From an uncultured Odoribacter sp. (lineage in GTDB: Bacteria > Bacteroidota > Bacteroidia > Bacteroidales > Marinifilaceae): DNA of 64,000 bases. The notes under the pieces were generated by a model. That model did not search any database. It was not told the DNA's origin and was given only the letters and a program-made list of their open reading frames with translations. How positions within the stretch are numbered: position 1 is the stretch's first letter; the number at the start of each line of letters is the position of its first letter. Positions 9,614-20,693 of the stretch are shown here, piece by piece. The stretch is taken from positions 62,001 to 126,000 of the forward strand of contig UQJP01000008.1 in the NCBI GenBank assembly GCA_900541415.1, read 5' to 3'. A program made the position numbers and the translations under genes.

Positions 9614-10584
9614 AAAACAAAAGCTGGATTATAGCCACCTCCATACTCACATTTACGCTACTAACTATCGTACAGACAGTAGTAAAGCCGCCTTTGCTCT
9701 TAGGCGAACGCCTTCTACCGGACGGGGGATGGTTACAGATCGGGCTGGCAACGATTTTATCCGGCTGGTTCTACCATAAAATGTCGCCGAGAGCCACCCG
9801 GAGTATTTGGAGAAAACGGATATGGCTCCTATTTGCCGTTGTCTTTTTCAGCCAGCTAATTTTAGGCATCACCATCGATTCCGTTTTCCTGATGTCCGGA
9901 ACTCTGCATTTCCCGATTCCAGGCTTAATTCCATTAGGAGCCATTTATCGCTGGCAATTATCTTTCATGCCTCTGCTGTTTCTAATCACAATATTGCTTT
10001 CCGGTGGAGCGTGGTGCAGCCAGCTCTGTTATTTCGGGGTTTTCGACTCCTTAGCTGCCGGAAATGGCCGACAACGTTCCATACCTCAAAAACAACGGCT
10101 TCGGCTTCGCCTATCCATTTTAACCCTATTTACGGCAGTAGCGATTATTCTGCGCTTTTTTGCTTTTTCATCATTACTCGCAACCATTTTAGCCGCCACA
10201 ATCGGAGTGATCGGACTATTTATTATTGTGATATTCTCCCGAAATCGCAAAATAATGGTGCACTGTACCACCTATTGCCCTGCCGGGACATTGGTTGCCT
10301 ATTTAAAACATCTATCTCCCTGGCGTTTCCGGATCGATTCCAGCCAATGCACCCACTGTATGGCATGCACCCGCTCTTGCCGATACGATGCGCTGCAAAA
10401 AGAAAATATCCTTCAAGGAAAACCGGGTAACACCTGCACTTATTGCGGAGATTGCCTGCCGGCCTGTCATCACGAAGCCCTCGGCTACCACTTATTCAAT
10501 TTTTCTCCTACCCGCGCCGAAAAACTCTGGCTTTGCACCACCATCACACTCTTTACCTGCTTTCTGATGATTGCCAGAATATAG
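9610..10584 (+). CDS. Membrane protein with two 4Fe-4S clusters (NapH/NosR-like)
   Basis: Probable membrane electron-transfer protein, 324 residues. There are about six hydrophobic helices before residue 215 and one at the C-terminus. Two ferredoxin-type motifs lie between residues about 240 and 290: CTHCMACTRSC and CTYCGDCLPAC, each C-x2-C-x2-C-x3-C. Two additional C-x3-C pairs, WCSQLCYFG and CTTYCPAG, are at the membrane boundary as in NapH, NosR and related polyferredoxin proteins. No reductase or quinone enzyme is encoded nearby, so its partner is unknown. The preceding 28-codon ORF overlaps its start by four bases. Family level is well supported; the specific role is not. Confidence 0.82.
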   Translation: MKNKSWIIATSILTFTLLTIVQTVVKPPLLLGERLLPDGGWLQIGLATILSGWFYHKMSPRATRSIWRKRIWLLFAVVFFSQLILGITIDSVFLMSGTLHFPIPGLIPLGAIYRWQLSFMPLLFLITILLSGGAWCSQLCYFGVFDSLAAGNGRQRSIPQKQRLRLRLSILTLFTAVAIILRFFAFSSLLATILAATIGVIGLFIIVIFSRNRKIMVHCTTYCPAGTLVAYLKHLSPWRFRIDSSQCTHCMACTRSCRYDALQKENILQGKPGNTCTYCGDCLPACHHEALGYHLFNFSPTRAEKLWLCTTITLFTCFLMIARI

Positions 10585-10773
10585 ACCGACCACATACTCC
10601 CACTCTCCAATATTTAACACCGATGTGCTTCATCCAATGGTTACATTTCTCTACGATAATTGGACTTCACCTGATCCATTTTTAACCTTCTTTTTGTTTT
10701 GTTAGCAATATCCGTATGTAATTCACCTTTTTAATTTGTATATTAGCAACTTAATTTTTTTTAGTTATGTTGT

Positions 10774-10809
10774 ACTCATCCTGAGTGCACCTAATCTTAT
10801 TAGGGTGCA
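10774..10809. repeat. Adjacent inverted repeats in the kinase leader
   Basis: ACTCA-tcc-TGAGT (10774-10786) is directly followed by a second inverted repeat, tgcacctaat-ctt-attagggtgca (10786-10809, one bulged G). The second ends nine bases before the ATG at 10819, so it could fold over the ribosome-binding region or serve as an operator. Confidence 0.4.
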
Positions 10810-10818
10810 AAAAATAAT

Positions 10819-12411
<1,593 letters not shown>

Positions 12412-12550
12412 CTTTTAATAACCTCAATCATAAATAAAATTCTACTTCAACGAAGCCTAAAACATCGGTAGAGGGCGTAAGTCTATACAATATGAATCCC
12501 TATTTTGTTTTTAGTGTCTTTGAAATATCATAGTTATAAAAGAAAAAATC

Positions 12551-12577
12551 CGTAGAGTGCTGATTCTACGTTTTTTT
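12551..12577 (+). terminator. Terminator between the kinase and the helicase fusion
   Basis: Six-base stem cgtaga / tctacg, 8-base loop, then seven T on the + strand, with a run of A before the stem so that it can also work for the gene on the - strand. It lies in the 266-base space between two convergent genes; nothing else is seen there. Confidence 0.7.
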
Positions 12578-12677
12578 GCCTACCTGATCACCAGACTTCG
12601 GTGGAGAAAAATAAACCTCTATATTATAGATAGTTAATCAGATTTTTAGTAAGGTTAATATTACATTCGTACTACAA

Positions 12678-15600
12678 CTATGCCTGATCTTTCCTTTTAA
12701 AATAGAGTTCGGGCAAAATTATTTTTATTTCTTTTTTATCCTTATTTTCCCAATAAACAATAAAATTCACTTTGGCATGTTTTAATTCATACCCTTTTTC
12801 TTGCATGTCTTCCATTTGCTCTTTCATAAACTTTCGTGAAAATTTCAAAACGGTTTGTCCATTCAAATCCAACCCGCCATCACAATTGACAGTCAAAGCA
12901 TCTCCACTTGTAAGTTTAGAAATTGCATGTTGATTTTTAGCGAAATTACTTAACCAAACATCTCTGTGAGTGAGATGCATCACCACCTCGTTGGGCTGTG
13001 AATAGATCTCTTTATCCTCAATTCGTTCGATATTTTCAACAGAAATACGGTCCAGGAAATCAGAATTCAGATGAATTGTCAAATTCTGTTTTGCCCTTGT
13101 CATGGCAACATATAACTGCCGTTTGGCTTCATCTTCTGTCGTATCGAAATTTTCAAGCAATAGAAAAACATTATCAAATTCTTTCCCCTTTGCCTTGTGG
13201 ATCGTTGAAACAAAAATTGTCTCTCCCCCTTCACTGAAAAAATCTTCCAACTTGGATTCACGGATGAATACCTCCAGGTCAGACTTGTACTTCTTCTTTG
13301 GATTGGTAGTCTCAAAATCTTTAATCATGTTGGTGCATATCTCCAATTTTGTACTACCACGAAACTTATCCGTCAATTCCTGCTTCGCTTTTTCCCAAAC
13401 CTCATCGCTGATCACAAAAACATCGTCCGTAAAGTTCAACCGATTTATAAAAAACCTGATTTCTTCAAGGTTGTATAAACTAAAACCATCATTAGTTTGA
13501 ATCAATCTGGCTTGCACTCCGTTTTTCAAAAGCAGTCCTGTGATTTGCAATGCTTTATCATTCGTCGTTGTCAATACGCAGGCTGTTCCTGTAATTCCGG
13601 TGCCAATTACATCCCGCACAAGTGGAGCAATAAGATTTTCACTTCGATAACGGATCAATCTTATGTTTCCGTTATCGTTTGTTACAGAAACAATTGGATC
13701 ACTTTTTAACCGATGGGGTATGCTTTTTACAAATTGATTAGCAAAGTCGACCAAATTACTTTTACTCCGATAATTTTCTATCAACTCATATTTTAAAGCT
13801 CCGTTTTCCTCAATCAATTGTTCAAGATATTTTGAACTGGCATCCCTGAATTCATAAATATTCTGATCATCATCGCCTACCGCAATTACCCTCATCTCTT
13901 CGTTTTGCTCCATCAAAACCTTTATCAGATTAAATTCATCCTCGTTCATATCCTGCGCTTCGTCAATAACCAAAACAGTCTTTGTTATCCGACTTACTTC
14001 TACTTCTTTATTTTTAATTTTCTCAACTGTCTTTTTCAGAATTTCATTTGACTTCTCCAGACTTCCAACCTTACCTAATAAATCAAAACAATAAGAATGA
14101 AACGTCTTGATTTCAATATAATTCGCCGCGTTACCGATCAGATTAAGAAGCCTTTTTTTAAATTCGGTTGCCGCTGCCCGTGAAAAGGTGAGCATCAGCA
14201 ACTGTTCGTGCTTCACGTCTTCCATCAAAAGCAATGAAGCCAATTTATGTACCAAAACTCTGGTCTTACCGCTTCCTGGGCCGGCAGCAACCACAATATA
14301 TTTCGTTTCCCGATCATTAATGATATTCAATTGTGCCGGCGAAAGTTCTCCGAAAAGCCGTCTAAATTTGGCAGGGGTCAAATTACGCTTAATTTCGTCC
14401 TGTCGGCTACCCTCGAAATATTTGTTTAAAAATAAGGTATAATTTAAATGAAAATAATCCTCAACAAACTGTAAAGCACTTTTATAATCACTAACCATTT
14501 TCTTTGCATATTCACCGACAATATGAATTTGCTGAACTTTACTTTCGTAGAACTGACTTAATTTCTGATAATCTTCAGCCTTATAACGCTTCTTGTTATC
14601 CTGTTCAAGCCGTTCAAGCGTCAACCTGTTATAAACAACAAGAAATCCCCCTTCTATTTTAATAGCATCGATCCTGGACAAATAGAAAAGGGCATCCTCA
14701 ACCTCTTCTATCGAAACTTTTTCACCAAAACTCATCACTGAATTCTCAAAAGCATTTTTCAATTCATGAACTGAAAATTCAACCAGCACCTCTTCTTTTC
14801 CTGTATTGCCTTTAGAGATATTCAAATTACTTTTTTGATAGAGAAATTCTATAATGAACTTCGCCACCCCATGACGCTTCTTTAATTTTTCTGCCAATAC
14901 GTCTTTCGGCTGAAGACAGACAATTGCAACATGATTTTTAGAATATTCCAGATTTTTCCGCTTAATCCAATTCTTTATTGCCCAAAAGTTGATAATGGTC
15001 TTAATCTCACTTATGTTTACATTGACATCTTTTTCCTGCTCCGCTATCCCTTCATTTACTTCCTTTAGATGGAACACTTTTTCTTGTTTTTCAAAAATCG
15101 AAAGCAAGAAATTTTCAATTTTGCCGAAAGTATCAACAATATTCAGTGAATGACTATTGTTTTCTCTTCTTTTGATAAAGGCCGTTAAATCTTTCGCATC
15201 AGCAAGGATATTCTCTTCGCGAAGAAGATTAATGATATTAATGACTTCTTCTTTAACAATTCCCAAATGATCGCTGATATAATCAACTCTTGACTCCCCG
15301 ACTTCGTCGTTTGACTGCTTCCTACTTTTGCTTGAAAAAAGTTTCTTAATAATCCGGACTCCTTTTTCTTTCTGTCTTTCTTCAAACTTTTCCGAATCAT
15401 TGATTTTGTCAATAGCCTCCTGGGCATTTTTGGCCAGAATACTGTTGGCAAAAACTCTTGGCATATTTTGTCCCCGTTTCAAATAGCCAGCCTCTTCTAA
15501 AGCAGCAATGGCAGTTGTTACCCTTGTTTCAATCTCGGCGATATTATCATCCCAACCCGCTTTTCGGGCAATCTCTAACGCAGAGTTCGAAACTTTAGAG

Positions 15601-17507
15601 CGAAATCTTGTAATCTCCTTAATGGCTTTCCATATCTGCTGGATCTCTTTGATCGAAAGTTTAGTTTGATTCAACAGAATAAAGTGTTTACTAAGGTCTT
15701 CTTCATTAAACAACACAAAACAATCAGCCGTAATATTTTCATCCCTGCCCGCTCTACCCGCTTCCTGAATATAATTTTCAAGAGAATCAGAAATATCATA
15801 GTGAATCACCAAACCGACATCTTTTTTGTCAACCCCCATCCCGAAAGCAGATGTGGCCACCATAACCGGAACTTCACCTGCAATAAAAGCATTCTGATTG
15901 GCCATCTTCTCCTGCACATCCATTTTCCCGTGATAAGGTCTGGCCTGAAAACCATCTTTGGTCAATCTTTCGGCAAGCTTATATGCCCTTCGTGTTCTTG
16001 AAACATAAATGATCGTCGGACAGTTTTTTTCTTCTATCAGATCTCTCGTCGCCTGATATTTTTCTTCCTCGTCTGCCCTCTCCAAAACCTTGTATTGAAG
16101 ATTTGTTCTCGCAGCCTTTGACGTGAACAACTCAAGGGAAAGGGAAAGCTTTTCTCTGAAATAATTACGAATATCTTCAATCACTTTCTGCTTAGCCGTT
16201 GCAGTGAAACAGGAAACAGGAATCCCCTCTTCAAGCTTTTTCTTCTCCTGAATAACCTTGATAAAATCACCGATATATAGATAATCAACTCTGAAATCCT
16301 GTCCCCATGCAGAAAAACAATGGGCTTCGTCAATCACAAAACGTACAATCTTCCTTCCTAAAATCAATCGTTCAATGGTTTGTGAACGTAAGGATTCAGG
16401 AGAAATATAAAGAATAGACGCAGAACCGTCTTCAACCCGCTCAATGGATTTTGCCCTTTCAATGGGATCGAGCAGGCCATTTATAGTAACCGCTTCGGTA
16501 ATCCCGGCTTTCTCAAGATTATCAACCTGATCTTTCATTAACGACTGTAAGGGAGAGATAACAATGGTCAAACCCTTAACATTTTCTCCGCTCATCAACG
16601 CAGGCAACTGGAATGTAATCGATTTTCCCCCACCGGTAGGAAAAACGGCAAGTATGGATTTATTGCCGATAGCAGCTTTCACAGCCTGCTCCTGCAATGG
16701 CTCTCCCGCATAGGTCCGGAACGAATCAAAGCCAAATAACCGTCTCAACCCCTTGTGTACATTCAATGCATTGTTACAGTATGTACAACCGCTGACGCAA
16801 GGCCTGTTCCGCAAATGGAACATGATCCGTTCAACTTCGGGATAATTTTTTAACACCCAGGGAGGAGTAATGGAGGGTATCTTTTTGTAACGAATGAAAG
16901 AATCGATCAGTGACAAACAATATGCAAGCTCAATTGGATGCCCGGAAATGATGCCCGACAAATCGGCTTGTTCACAAATCTCATTTTTAAATTTTTGACG
17001 AATTAACTTTTCAAGATCGGTATCTGCACTTGTATATGAAATAAAATCAAAAAAGGAATGGAACTCTTTTTCACCATTCAACAGCAAATAGAAAATTTGC
17101 TTAAGTGTTTCATCCCGTTCTTTAAAAGCAGCAACCTCATCATAAAACAAATCTTTCGCCTTGATGGAGTCATTCAATGGGTTATTTGTATCTTCTGATT
17201 GTAGTTTATCATCTTTTAATAACGCATGATATGGTTTCGTCGGAAAAAGCAAAGGAGAGAAAAATAAGGTGTCAATAACATTTTCCGGGCTTATTCCCGC
17301 ATCACACAATACCTCCTCACCGATATATTTTATATCGTGATGAAAAATATTATGTCCGCATATAAATTGTGTTCCATTGAGAAACCGTACAAATGCATCT
17401 AAAGAGGGGTTGTGAAAGCAACTTCCATCATCTTTAACACCTCCAATATCAAGAATCTGCTCACTCCTCGGCTCAATTTCGGTATCAATAAATGCAATTG
17501 AGTTCAT
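12678..17507 (-). CDS. Exonuclease-RecQ-UvrD three-part helicase fusion
   Basis: Protein of 1609 residues with three DNA-processing modules. Residues 1-190 resemble a DEDD-type 3'-5' exonuclease (FIDTEIEP at residue 6 and GHNIFHHD near 95). A Cys-rich motif (CVSGCTYC, about 236-243) precedes a RecQ helicase with PTGGGKS near 290, DEAH near 392 and YIQEAGRAGRDE. The C-terminal part is a second, UvrD/Rep superfamily 1A helicase: AAGPGSGKT near 1076, DEAQD near 1180, GDDDQNIYEFRDA, STIHKAKGKEFD and YVAMTRAKQN. All motor motifs look intact, so both engines may work. It probably unwinds and trims DNA in repair or defence. It stands alone, beside the 3' end of tRNA-Ser. The ATG at 17507 begins directly with the nuclease domain. 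Confidence 0.9.
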   Translation of the reverse strand: MNSIAFIDTEIEPRSEQILDIGGVKDDGSCFHNPSLDAFVRFLNGTQFICGHNIFHHDIKYIGEEVLCDAGISPENVIDTLFFSPLLFPTKPYHALLKDDKLQSEDTNNPLNDSIKAKDLFYDEVAAFKERDETLKQIFYLLLNGEKEFHSFFDFISYTSADTDLEKLIRQKFKNEICEQADLSGIISGHPIELAYCLSLIDSFIRYKKIPSITPPWVLKNYPEVERIMFHLRNRPCVSGCTYCNNALNVHKGLRRLFGFDSFRTYAGEPLQEQAVKAAIGNKSILAVFPTGGGKSITFQLPALMSGENVKGLTIVISPLQSLMKDQVDNLEKAGITEAVTINGLLDPIERAKSIERVEDGSASILYISPESLRSQTIERLILGRKIVRFVIDEAHCFSAWGQDFRVDYLYIGDFIKVIQEKKKLEEGIPVSCFTATAKQKVIEDIRNYFREKLSLSLELFTSKAARTNLQYKVLERADEEEKYQATRDLIEEKNCPTIIYVSRTRRAYKLAERLTKDGFQARPYHGKMDVQEKMANQNAFIAGEVPVMVATSAFGMGVDKKDVGLVIHYDISDSLENYIQEAGRAGRDENITADCFVLFNEEDLSKHFILLNQTKLSIKEIQQIWKAIKEITRFRSKVSNSALEIARKAGWDDNIAEIETRVTTAIAALEEAGYLKRGQNMPRVFANSILAKNAQEAIDKINDSEKFEERQKEKGVRIIKKLFSSKSRKQSNDEVGESRVDYISDHLGIVKEEVINIINLLREENILADAKDLTAFIKRRENNSHSLNIVDTFGKIENFLLSIFEKQEKVFHLKEVNEGIAEQEKDVNVNISEIKTIINFWAIKNWIKRKNLEYSKNHVAIVCLQPKDVLAEKLKKRHGVAKFIIEFLYQKSNLNISKGNTGKEEVLVEFSVHELKNAFENSVMSFGEKVSIEEVEDALFYLSRIDAIKIEGGFLVVYNRLTLERLEQDNKKRYKAEDYQKLSQFYESKVQQIHIVGEYAKKMVSDYKSALQFVEDYFHLNYTLFLNKYFEGSRQDEIKRNLTPAKFRRLFGELSPAQLNIINDRETKYIVVAAGPGSGKTRVLVHKLASLLLMEDVKHEQLLMLTFSRAAATEFKKRLLNLIGNAANYIEIKTFHSYCFDLLGKVGSLEKSNEILKKTVEKIKNKEVEVSRITKTVLVIDEAQDMNEDEFNLIKVLMEQNEEMRVIAVGDDDQNIYEFRDASSKYLEQLIEENGALKYELIENYRSKSNLVDFANQFVKSIPHRLKSDPIVSVTNDNGNIRLIRYRSENLIAPLVRDVIGTGITGTACVLTTTNDKALQITGLLLKNGVQARLIQTNDGFSLYNLEEIRFFINRLNFTDDVFVISDEVWEKAKQELTDKFRGSTKLEICTNMIKDFETTNPKKKYKSDLEVFIRESKLEDFFSEGGETIFVSTIHKAKGKEFDNVFLLLENFDTTEDEAKRQLYVAMTRAKQNLTIHLNSDFLDRISVENIERIEDKEIYSQPNEVVMHLTHRDVWLSNFAKNQHAISKLTSGDALTVNCDGGLDLNGQTVLKFSRKFMKEQMEDMQEKGYELKHAKVNFIVYWENKDKKEIKIILPELYFKRKDQA

Positions 17508-17650
17508 ATTCTATTTCTTAATATGTTATCCCTTTATTTATTATGGCTCTTTGAGGTTAACAATCCTGTTTTAAAGTCATGCTAAATTTTTTGCTGACTC
17601 ATTTTCTGCCTATTCATTATCATATTTTGCACAATACTTCGATAAAGGTA

Positions 17651-17658
17651 CAAATATA
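17651..17658 (-). promoter_or_regulatory. -7 element of the helicase fusion gene
   Basis: Read on the - strand, TATATTTG matches TAnnTTTG fully. Predicted transcript start is near 17644, leaving a leader of about 137 bases before the start codon. No good -33 element is seen. Confidence 0.35.
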
Positions 17659-17846
17659 CTAAAGAACGATTCAATTATTTTTAAATATTTAATACATTAT
17701 GTTGACAATGGAAGTAAATTATTGAATTTTATAAACAATGTGGCGTATGGAATAGCCACTCATGAATTTCCGGCGTAGTTTCCCGGTCACAAAGAAATGA
17801 TTTATGATCGGCTTATGAACAGATACTTTTGCAACAAATAACATCA

Positions 17847-17866
17847 TTACACTATTTTTAGTGTAA
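17847..17866. repeat. Short hairpin in the helicase-tRNA gap
   Basis: Seven-base perfect inverted repeat TTACACT-attttt-AGTGTAA. The AT-rich space from 17508 to 17966 otherwise holds no convincing ORF. Confidence 0.35.
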
Positions 17867-17966
17867 AAATCATCACAGGAACTTTATCTCGATTTTCAGA
17901 ATGTTACCGATTTTGTATGTAAAAATGATTCAAAACCGCTTTTTTCTGCTCTTGTATTGAAAAGAG

Positions 17967-17999
17967 AAAGCCCTGTAAACGATTAATTTACAGGGCTTT
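17967..17999 (-). terminator. Terminator of tRNA-Ser
   Basis: Thirteen-base perfect stem aaagccctgtaaa / tttacagggcttt with a 7-base loop, 25 bases beyond the 3' end of the tRNA gene. On the - strand it is followed by a T-rich tract. Confidence 0.8.
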
Positions 18000-18022
18000 T
18001 CTTGATTTTGCTTTCGCTCTCG

Positions 18023-18111
<89 letters not shown>

Positions 18112-18188
18112 TGGTATATGTGCTGAATTGCGTCCACAAAAGTAGTGCATTCTTTGAAACTTGCAAACTTTTGTAATGTTTTTTTTAT

Positions 18189-18638
18189 TTATTTCGATTT
18201 AGCTCCCGGTTCGTTCTTCAGGCGTTCAAAGAGCTGACGGTGAAACTTCCGTTCGGCTTCTCCGAGTTTCCATAATTTAGAGGCGGGAATCACCTGCAAC
18301 ATTTTCTGATAATACTCTTTTTTGATGCTCTGCGCTTTTTGTTCAGAAGCTAACATATCCATGATAGCTTGCTTATAAACTTCCTCGCTTACGTTCTTTG
18401 CATCCCTCATGTCACGGGCTTTTTTACGCATCTCCCCTTCTGCCTCCCGCATCTTTTTTCCCATCTCGTTGTACAGAGGCCAGAATTTAACGGCTTCTTC
18501 GGGCGATAAGTCCAATTCCTTTGTAAAGAAAGCAATCTTCTGCGATTCAAATTCTTTTCTTTTCTCTTCGCTCAATCTTTCCTGAGCAAATCCAACTCCT
18601 TGCACGAATATCAATAAAATAACCAATAATTTCTTCAT
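18189..18638 (-). CDS. Spy/CpxP-like small periplasmic protein
   Basis: Secreted protein of 149 residues. The signal peptide (MKKLLVILLIFVQGVGFAQ) is followed by a charged, all-helical body rich in Lys and Glu. LDLSPEEAVKFWPLYNEMG resembles the LTxxQ-type repeats of Spy/CpxP-like envelope stress proteins. It is the third gene of an operon with an ECF sigma factor and a membrane anti-sigma protein (29-base gap). It may therefore act as a periplasmic sensor or chaperone feeding back on the sigma factor; this is inferred from order, not shown. Confidence 0.7.
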   Translation of the reverse strand: MKKLLVILLIFVQGVGFAQERLSEEKRKEFESQKIAFFTKELDLSPEEAVKFWPLYNEMGKKMREAEGEMRKKARDMRDAKNVSEEVYKQAIMDMLASEQKAQSIKKEYYQKMLQVIPASKLWKLGEAERKFHRQLFERLKNEPGAKSK

Positions 18639-18667
18639 AATCTATTCTTAGACATCTATATTCATTC

Positions 18668-19063
18668 TCAATAAATTCCGGCATATATCAGTTCGTAACT
18701 ATCGACTTCTGTCGTCAGGTATTCGATAATTTCGTCATTTGTCGGATTAAAATGGCTGTCAAATATAATCTCATTGTCGGAAGTGGTGGCTTGCTGCGTT
18801 TGCTCAACCTTTTCCCCCTCTTTCAACAACATTTTATTTTTATCGACTAAATGGGGAAATATCACCTGCACCACCAAAAGAGCCAGCAAGAATATTGCAG
18901 CCAATCCCATATATGGTTTCACAACCTGTATAAAACGGATTTTTTGTGGTTTTTTCTCTTGATTTACACGTTCCACAACGCGGTCGGTCAATTTATCAAA
19001 ATACCCCTCCGGTACTGTAAATGGACTCTTTTTCTTATATTTATCATCAAAATTTTCCATCAT
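18668..19063 (-). CDS. Membrane anti-sigma factor-like protein
   Basis: Protein of 131 residues: a cytoplasmic N-terminal part (MMENFDDKYKKKSPFTVPE), one transmembrane helix (YMGLAAIFLLALLVVQVIF, about 50-68), and a short acidic periplasmic tail. Its start is three bases after the stop of the sigma factor gene, so the pair is translationally linked. Topology and position are those of a small anti-sigma factor; no zinc-binding HxxxCxxC motif is present, so it is not a ZAS-type protein. The FTVPEGYFDKLTDRV segment is the kind of conserved N-terminal motif seen in Bacteroidota proteins that follow ECF genes. Confidence 0.72.
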   Translation of the reverse strand: MMENFDDKYKKKSPFTVPEGYFDKLTDRVVERVNQEKKPQKIRFIQVVKPYMGLAAIFLLALLVVQVIFPHLVDKNKMLLKEGEKVEQTQQATTSDNEIIFDSHFNPTNDEIIEYLTTEVDSYELIYAGIY

Positions 19064-19066
19064 ACG

Positions 19067-19627
19067 TCAATTTAAGGTATCTACAATCTTTAAGTTTTCC
19101 TCTATCTTTTTCACTGCATTATGATAGGTTGCTTTTAGCGTCCCCACAGCCACTTCGAGTATATCTGCAATGTCTTCATAAGACATATCGTCAAAATATT
19201 TCATATTGAACACCAGGCGTTGCCGTTCGGTTAAGGTCAATATTGCTTTTTGTAGTTCCAACTGGATCTTATCCCCGCTGAAATACGGGTCGCTCTCCAA
19301 AGTGTTCTCCAAATATTCTGTTATTTCATCGGCATTGCCGAACACTTTCCGCTTTTTCTCTGCCAGAAAATTAAGGGCTTCGTTTGTTGTAATCCTGTAC
19401 ATCCACGTATAGAGTTTAGCCTCATAACGAAACTCTTTCAATCCCTGCCATATTTTTATAAATGTGTTCTGAAGAATATCGTCCGAATCTTCATGATTCA
19501 ATACAATCTTCCTCACATGCCAATACAAGCGTTCCTTATACTTATCGACAAGAATCCGAAATGCTTCCTGCTCCTTACCGGGAGTATGAAACCTTACAAT
19601 TATCTCTTCATCATTAGGGAATCGCAT
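19067..19627 (-). CDS. ECF-type RNA polymerase sigma factor
   Basis: Sigma-70 family, extracytoplasmic-function type, 186 residues. Region 2 covers about 20-95, with FRILVDKYKERLYWHVRKIV and the DDILQNTFIKIWQGL helix, then TWMYRITTNEALNFL for promoter melting. Region 4 covers about 130-180, with LTERQRLVFNMKYFDDMSYE and IADILEVAVGTLKATYHNA as the helix-turn-helix. The two genes behind it encode a membrane anti-sigma protein and a Spy-like periplasmic protein, so it likely responds to an envelope signal. A -7 element lies just upstream. Confidence 0.93.
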   Translation of the reverse strand: MRFPNDEEIIVRFHTPGKEQEAFRILVDKYKERLYWHVRKIVLNHEDSDDILQNTFIKIWQGLKEFRYEAKLYTWMYRITTNEALNFLAEKKRKVFGNADEITEYLENTLESDPYFSGDKIQLELQKAILTLTERQRLVFNMKYFDDMSYEDIADILEVAVGTLKATYHNAVKKIEENLKIVDTLN

Positions 19628-19660
19628 TACCTGATTGTTTTATAACTCTTATCGTATAGA

Positions 19661-19668
19661 CAAAAATA
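19661..19668 (-). promoter_or_regulatory. -7 element of the sigma factor operon
   Basis: On the - strand TATTTTTG matches TAnnTTTG fully. Transcript start is expected near 19654, 27 bases before the start codon. It lies in the 53-base gap after the glycosyltransferase gene, so the sigma operon probably has its own promoter. Confidence 0.42.
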
Positions 19669-19680
19669 TTTATCAAAAGT

Positions 19681-20682
19681 TTATTCGAGGTATTGAGAAA
19701 AGTATTTCTTTCCGTGTAAATAAAAAGCAAATATGATGGAACATTTAAAAATGCAATCATCCCGATGCTTGATGGTCGCAGGCTTATAATGTTTTCTTAG
19801 CTTCCTGAATTCCCGGTAAGCGGCAAATATGGATTTTGTATTGCTATACTCTCCCTTCATCAGGAGCATCATTGCCGCAGCAAAATCCAGCCCGAAACGA
19901 AAAAACATAACCCGCCGACGAAGAGCGGGATATAAGTTTTTATATATCATTAAAAGATTATTCCGGTAATTCAAAAATAATTTTCTGGGATGATTCATGG
20001 GCAAGGAACCTCCCCCCAGGTGATAAACAACGGATTGCGGATTCACTTTCAATGACCAGCCGGCATTACGGATACGCCAGCATAAGTCGATTTCTTCCAT
20101 ATGGGCAAAAAAACGTTCATCCAGTCCCCCGGCTTTTCGGTATATCTCCCGGCGGATACACATAGCTGCTCCGCTGCACCAAAAAATTTCGGTAACGGAA
20201 TCATACTGCCCCTCGTCCACCTCCGTCACATCCAATACCCTACCCCGGCAGAAAGGGAATCCCCACTTATCTATATATCCGCCACAGGCTCCGGCATATT
20301 CGAATTTTTCTTTTTCTTTCCAAGATTTTATCTTGGGTTGTACCGCCGCAACCCCAGGATCACGATCCAAAATCTCCAACAAAGGCGACAACCATCCTTC
20401 GGTCACTTCCACATCGCTATTCAACAGCAGAACAATTTCCTCATCCACCTGATCGATCGCCCGATTATATCCTCCTGCAAAACCATAATTTTCCCCGAAA
20501 CGAATTAAATCCACATCCGGATATTGCCCTGTCAACCACTCCACAGAATCGTCAGTAGAAGCATTATCAGCCACAATGACGCGCCCGATTTCCGGATCGG
20601 TAAACTTCACTACCGAAGGTAAAAAGTCCTGCATCAACTTTCTGCCGTTCCAGTTCAATATGATTACTGCAATTCTCGCCAT
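19681..20682 (-). CDS. Glycosyltransferase family 2
   Basis: Inverting glycosyltransferase with a GT-A fold, 333 residues from the ATG at 20682. The start is chosen because MARIAVIILNWNG opens the conserved first strand and lies 11 bases after the stop of the acyltransferase gene; the frame upstream is open but overlaps that gene and looks random. Sugar-nucleotide binding residues are in VIVADNASTDDSVEWL, the DxD-type motif is LLNSDVEV, and the acceptor region includes HMEEIDLCWRIRNAGW. A weak hydrophobic C-terminus suggests membrane association. Pairing with a lipid A acyltransferase suggests a role in cell-envelope glycan synthesis; donor and acceptor are unknown. Confidence 0.9.
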   Translation of the reverse strand: MARIAVIILNWNGRKLMQDFLPSVVKFTDPEIGRVIVADNASTDDSVEWLTGQYPDVDLIRFGENYGFAGGYNRAIDQVDEEIVLLLNSDVEVTEGWLSPLLEILDRDPGVAAVQPKIKSWKEKEKFEYAGACGGYIDKWGFPFCRGRVLDVTEVDEGQYDSVTEIFWCSGAAMCIRREIYRKAGGLDERFFAHMEEIDLCWRIRNAGWSLKVNPQSVVYHLGGGSLPMNHPRKLFLNYRNNLLMIYKNLYPALRRRVMFFRFGLDFAAAMMLLMKGEYSNTKSIFAAYREFRKLRKHYKPATIKHRDDCIFKCSIIFAFYLHGKKYFSQYLE

Positions 20683-20693
20683 TCCAACTGAAA

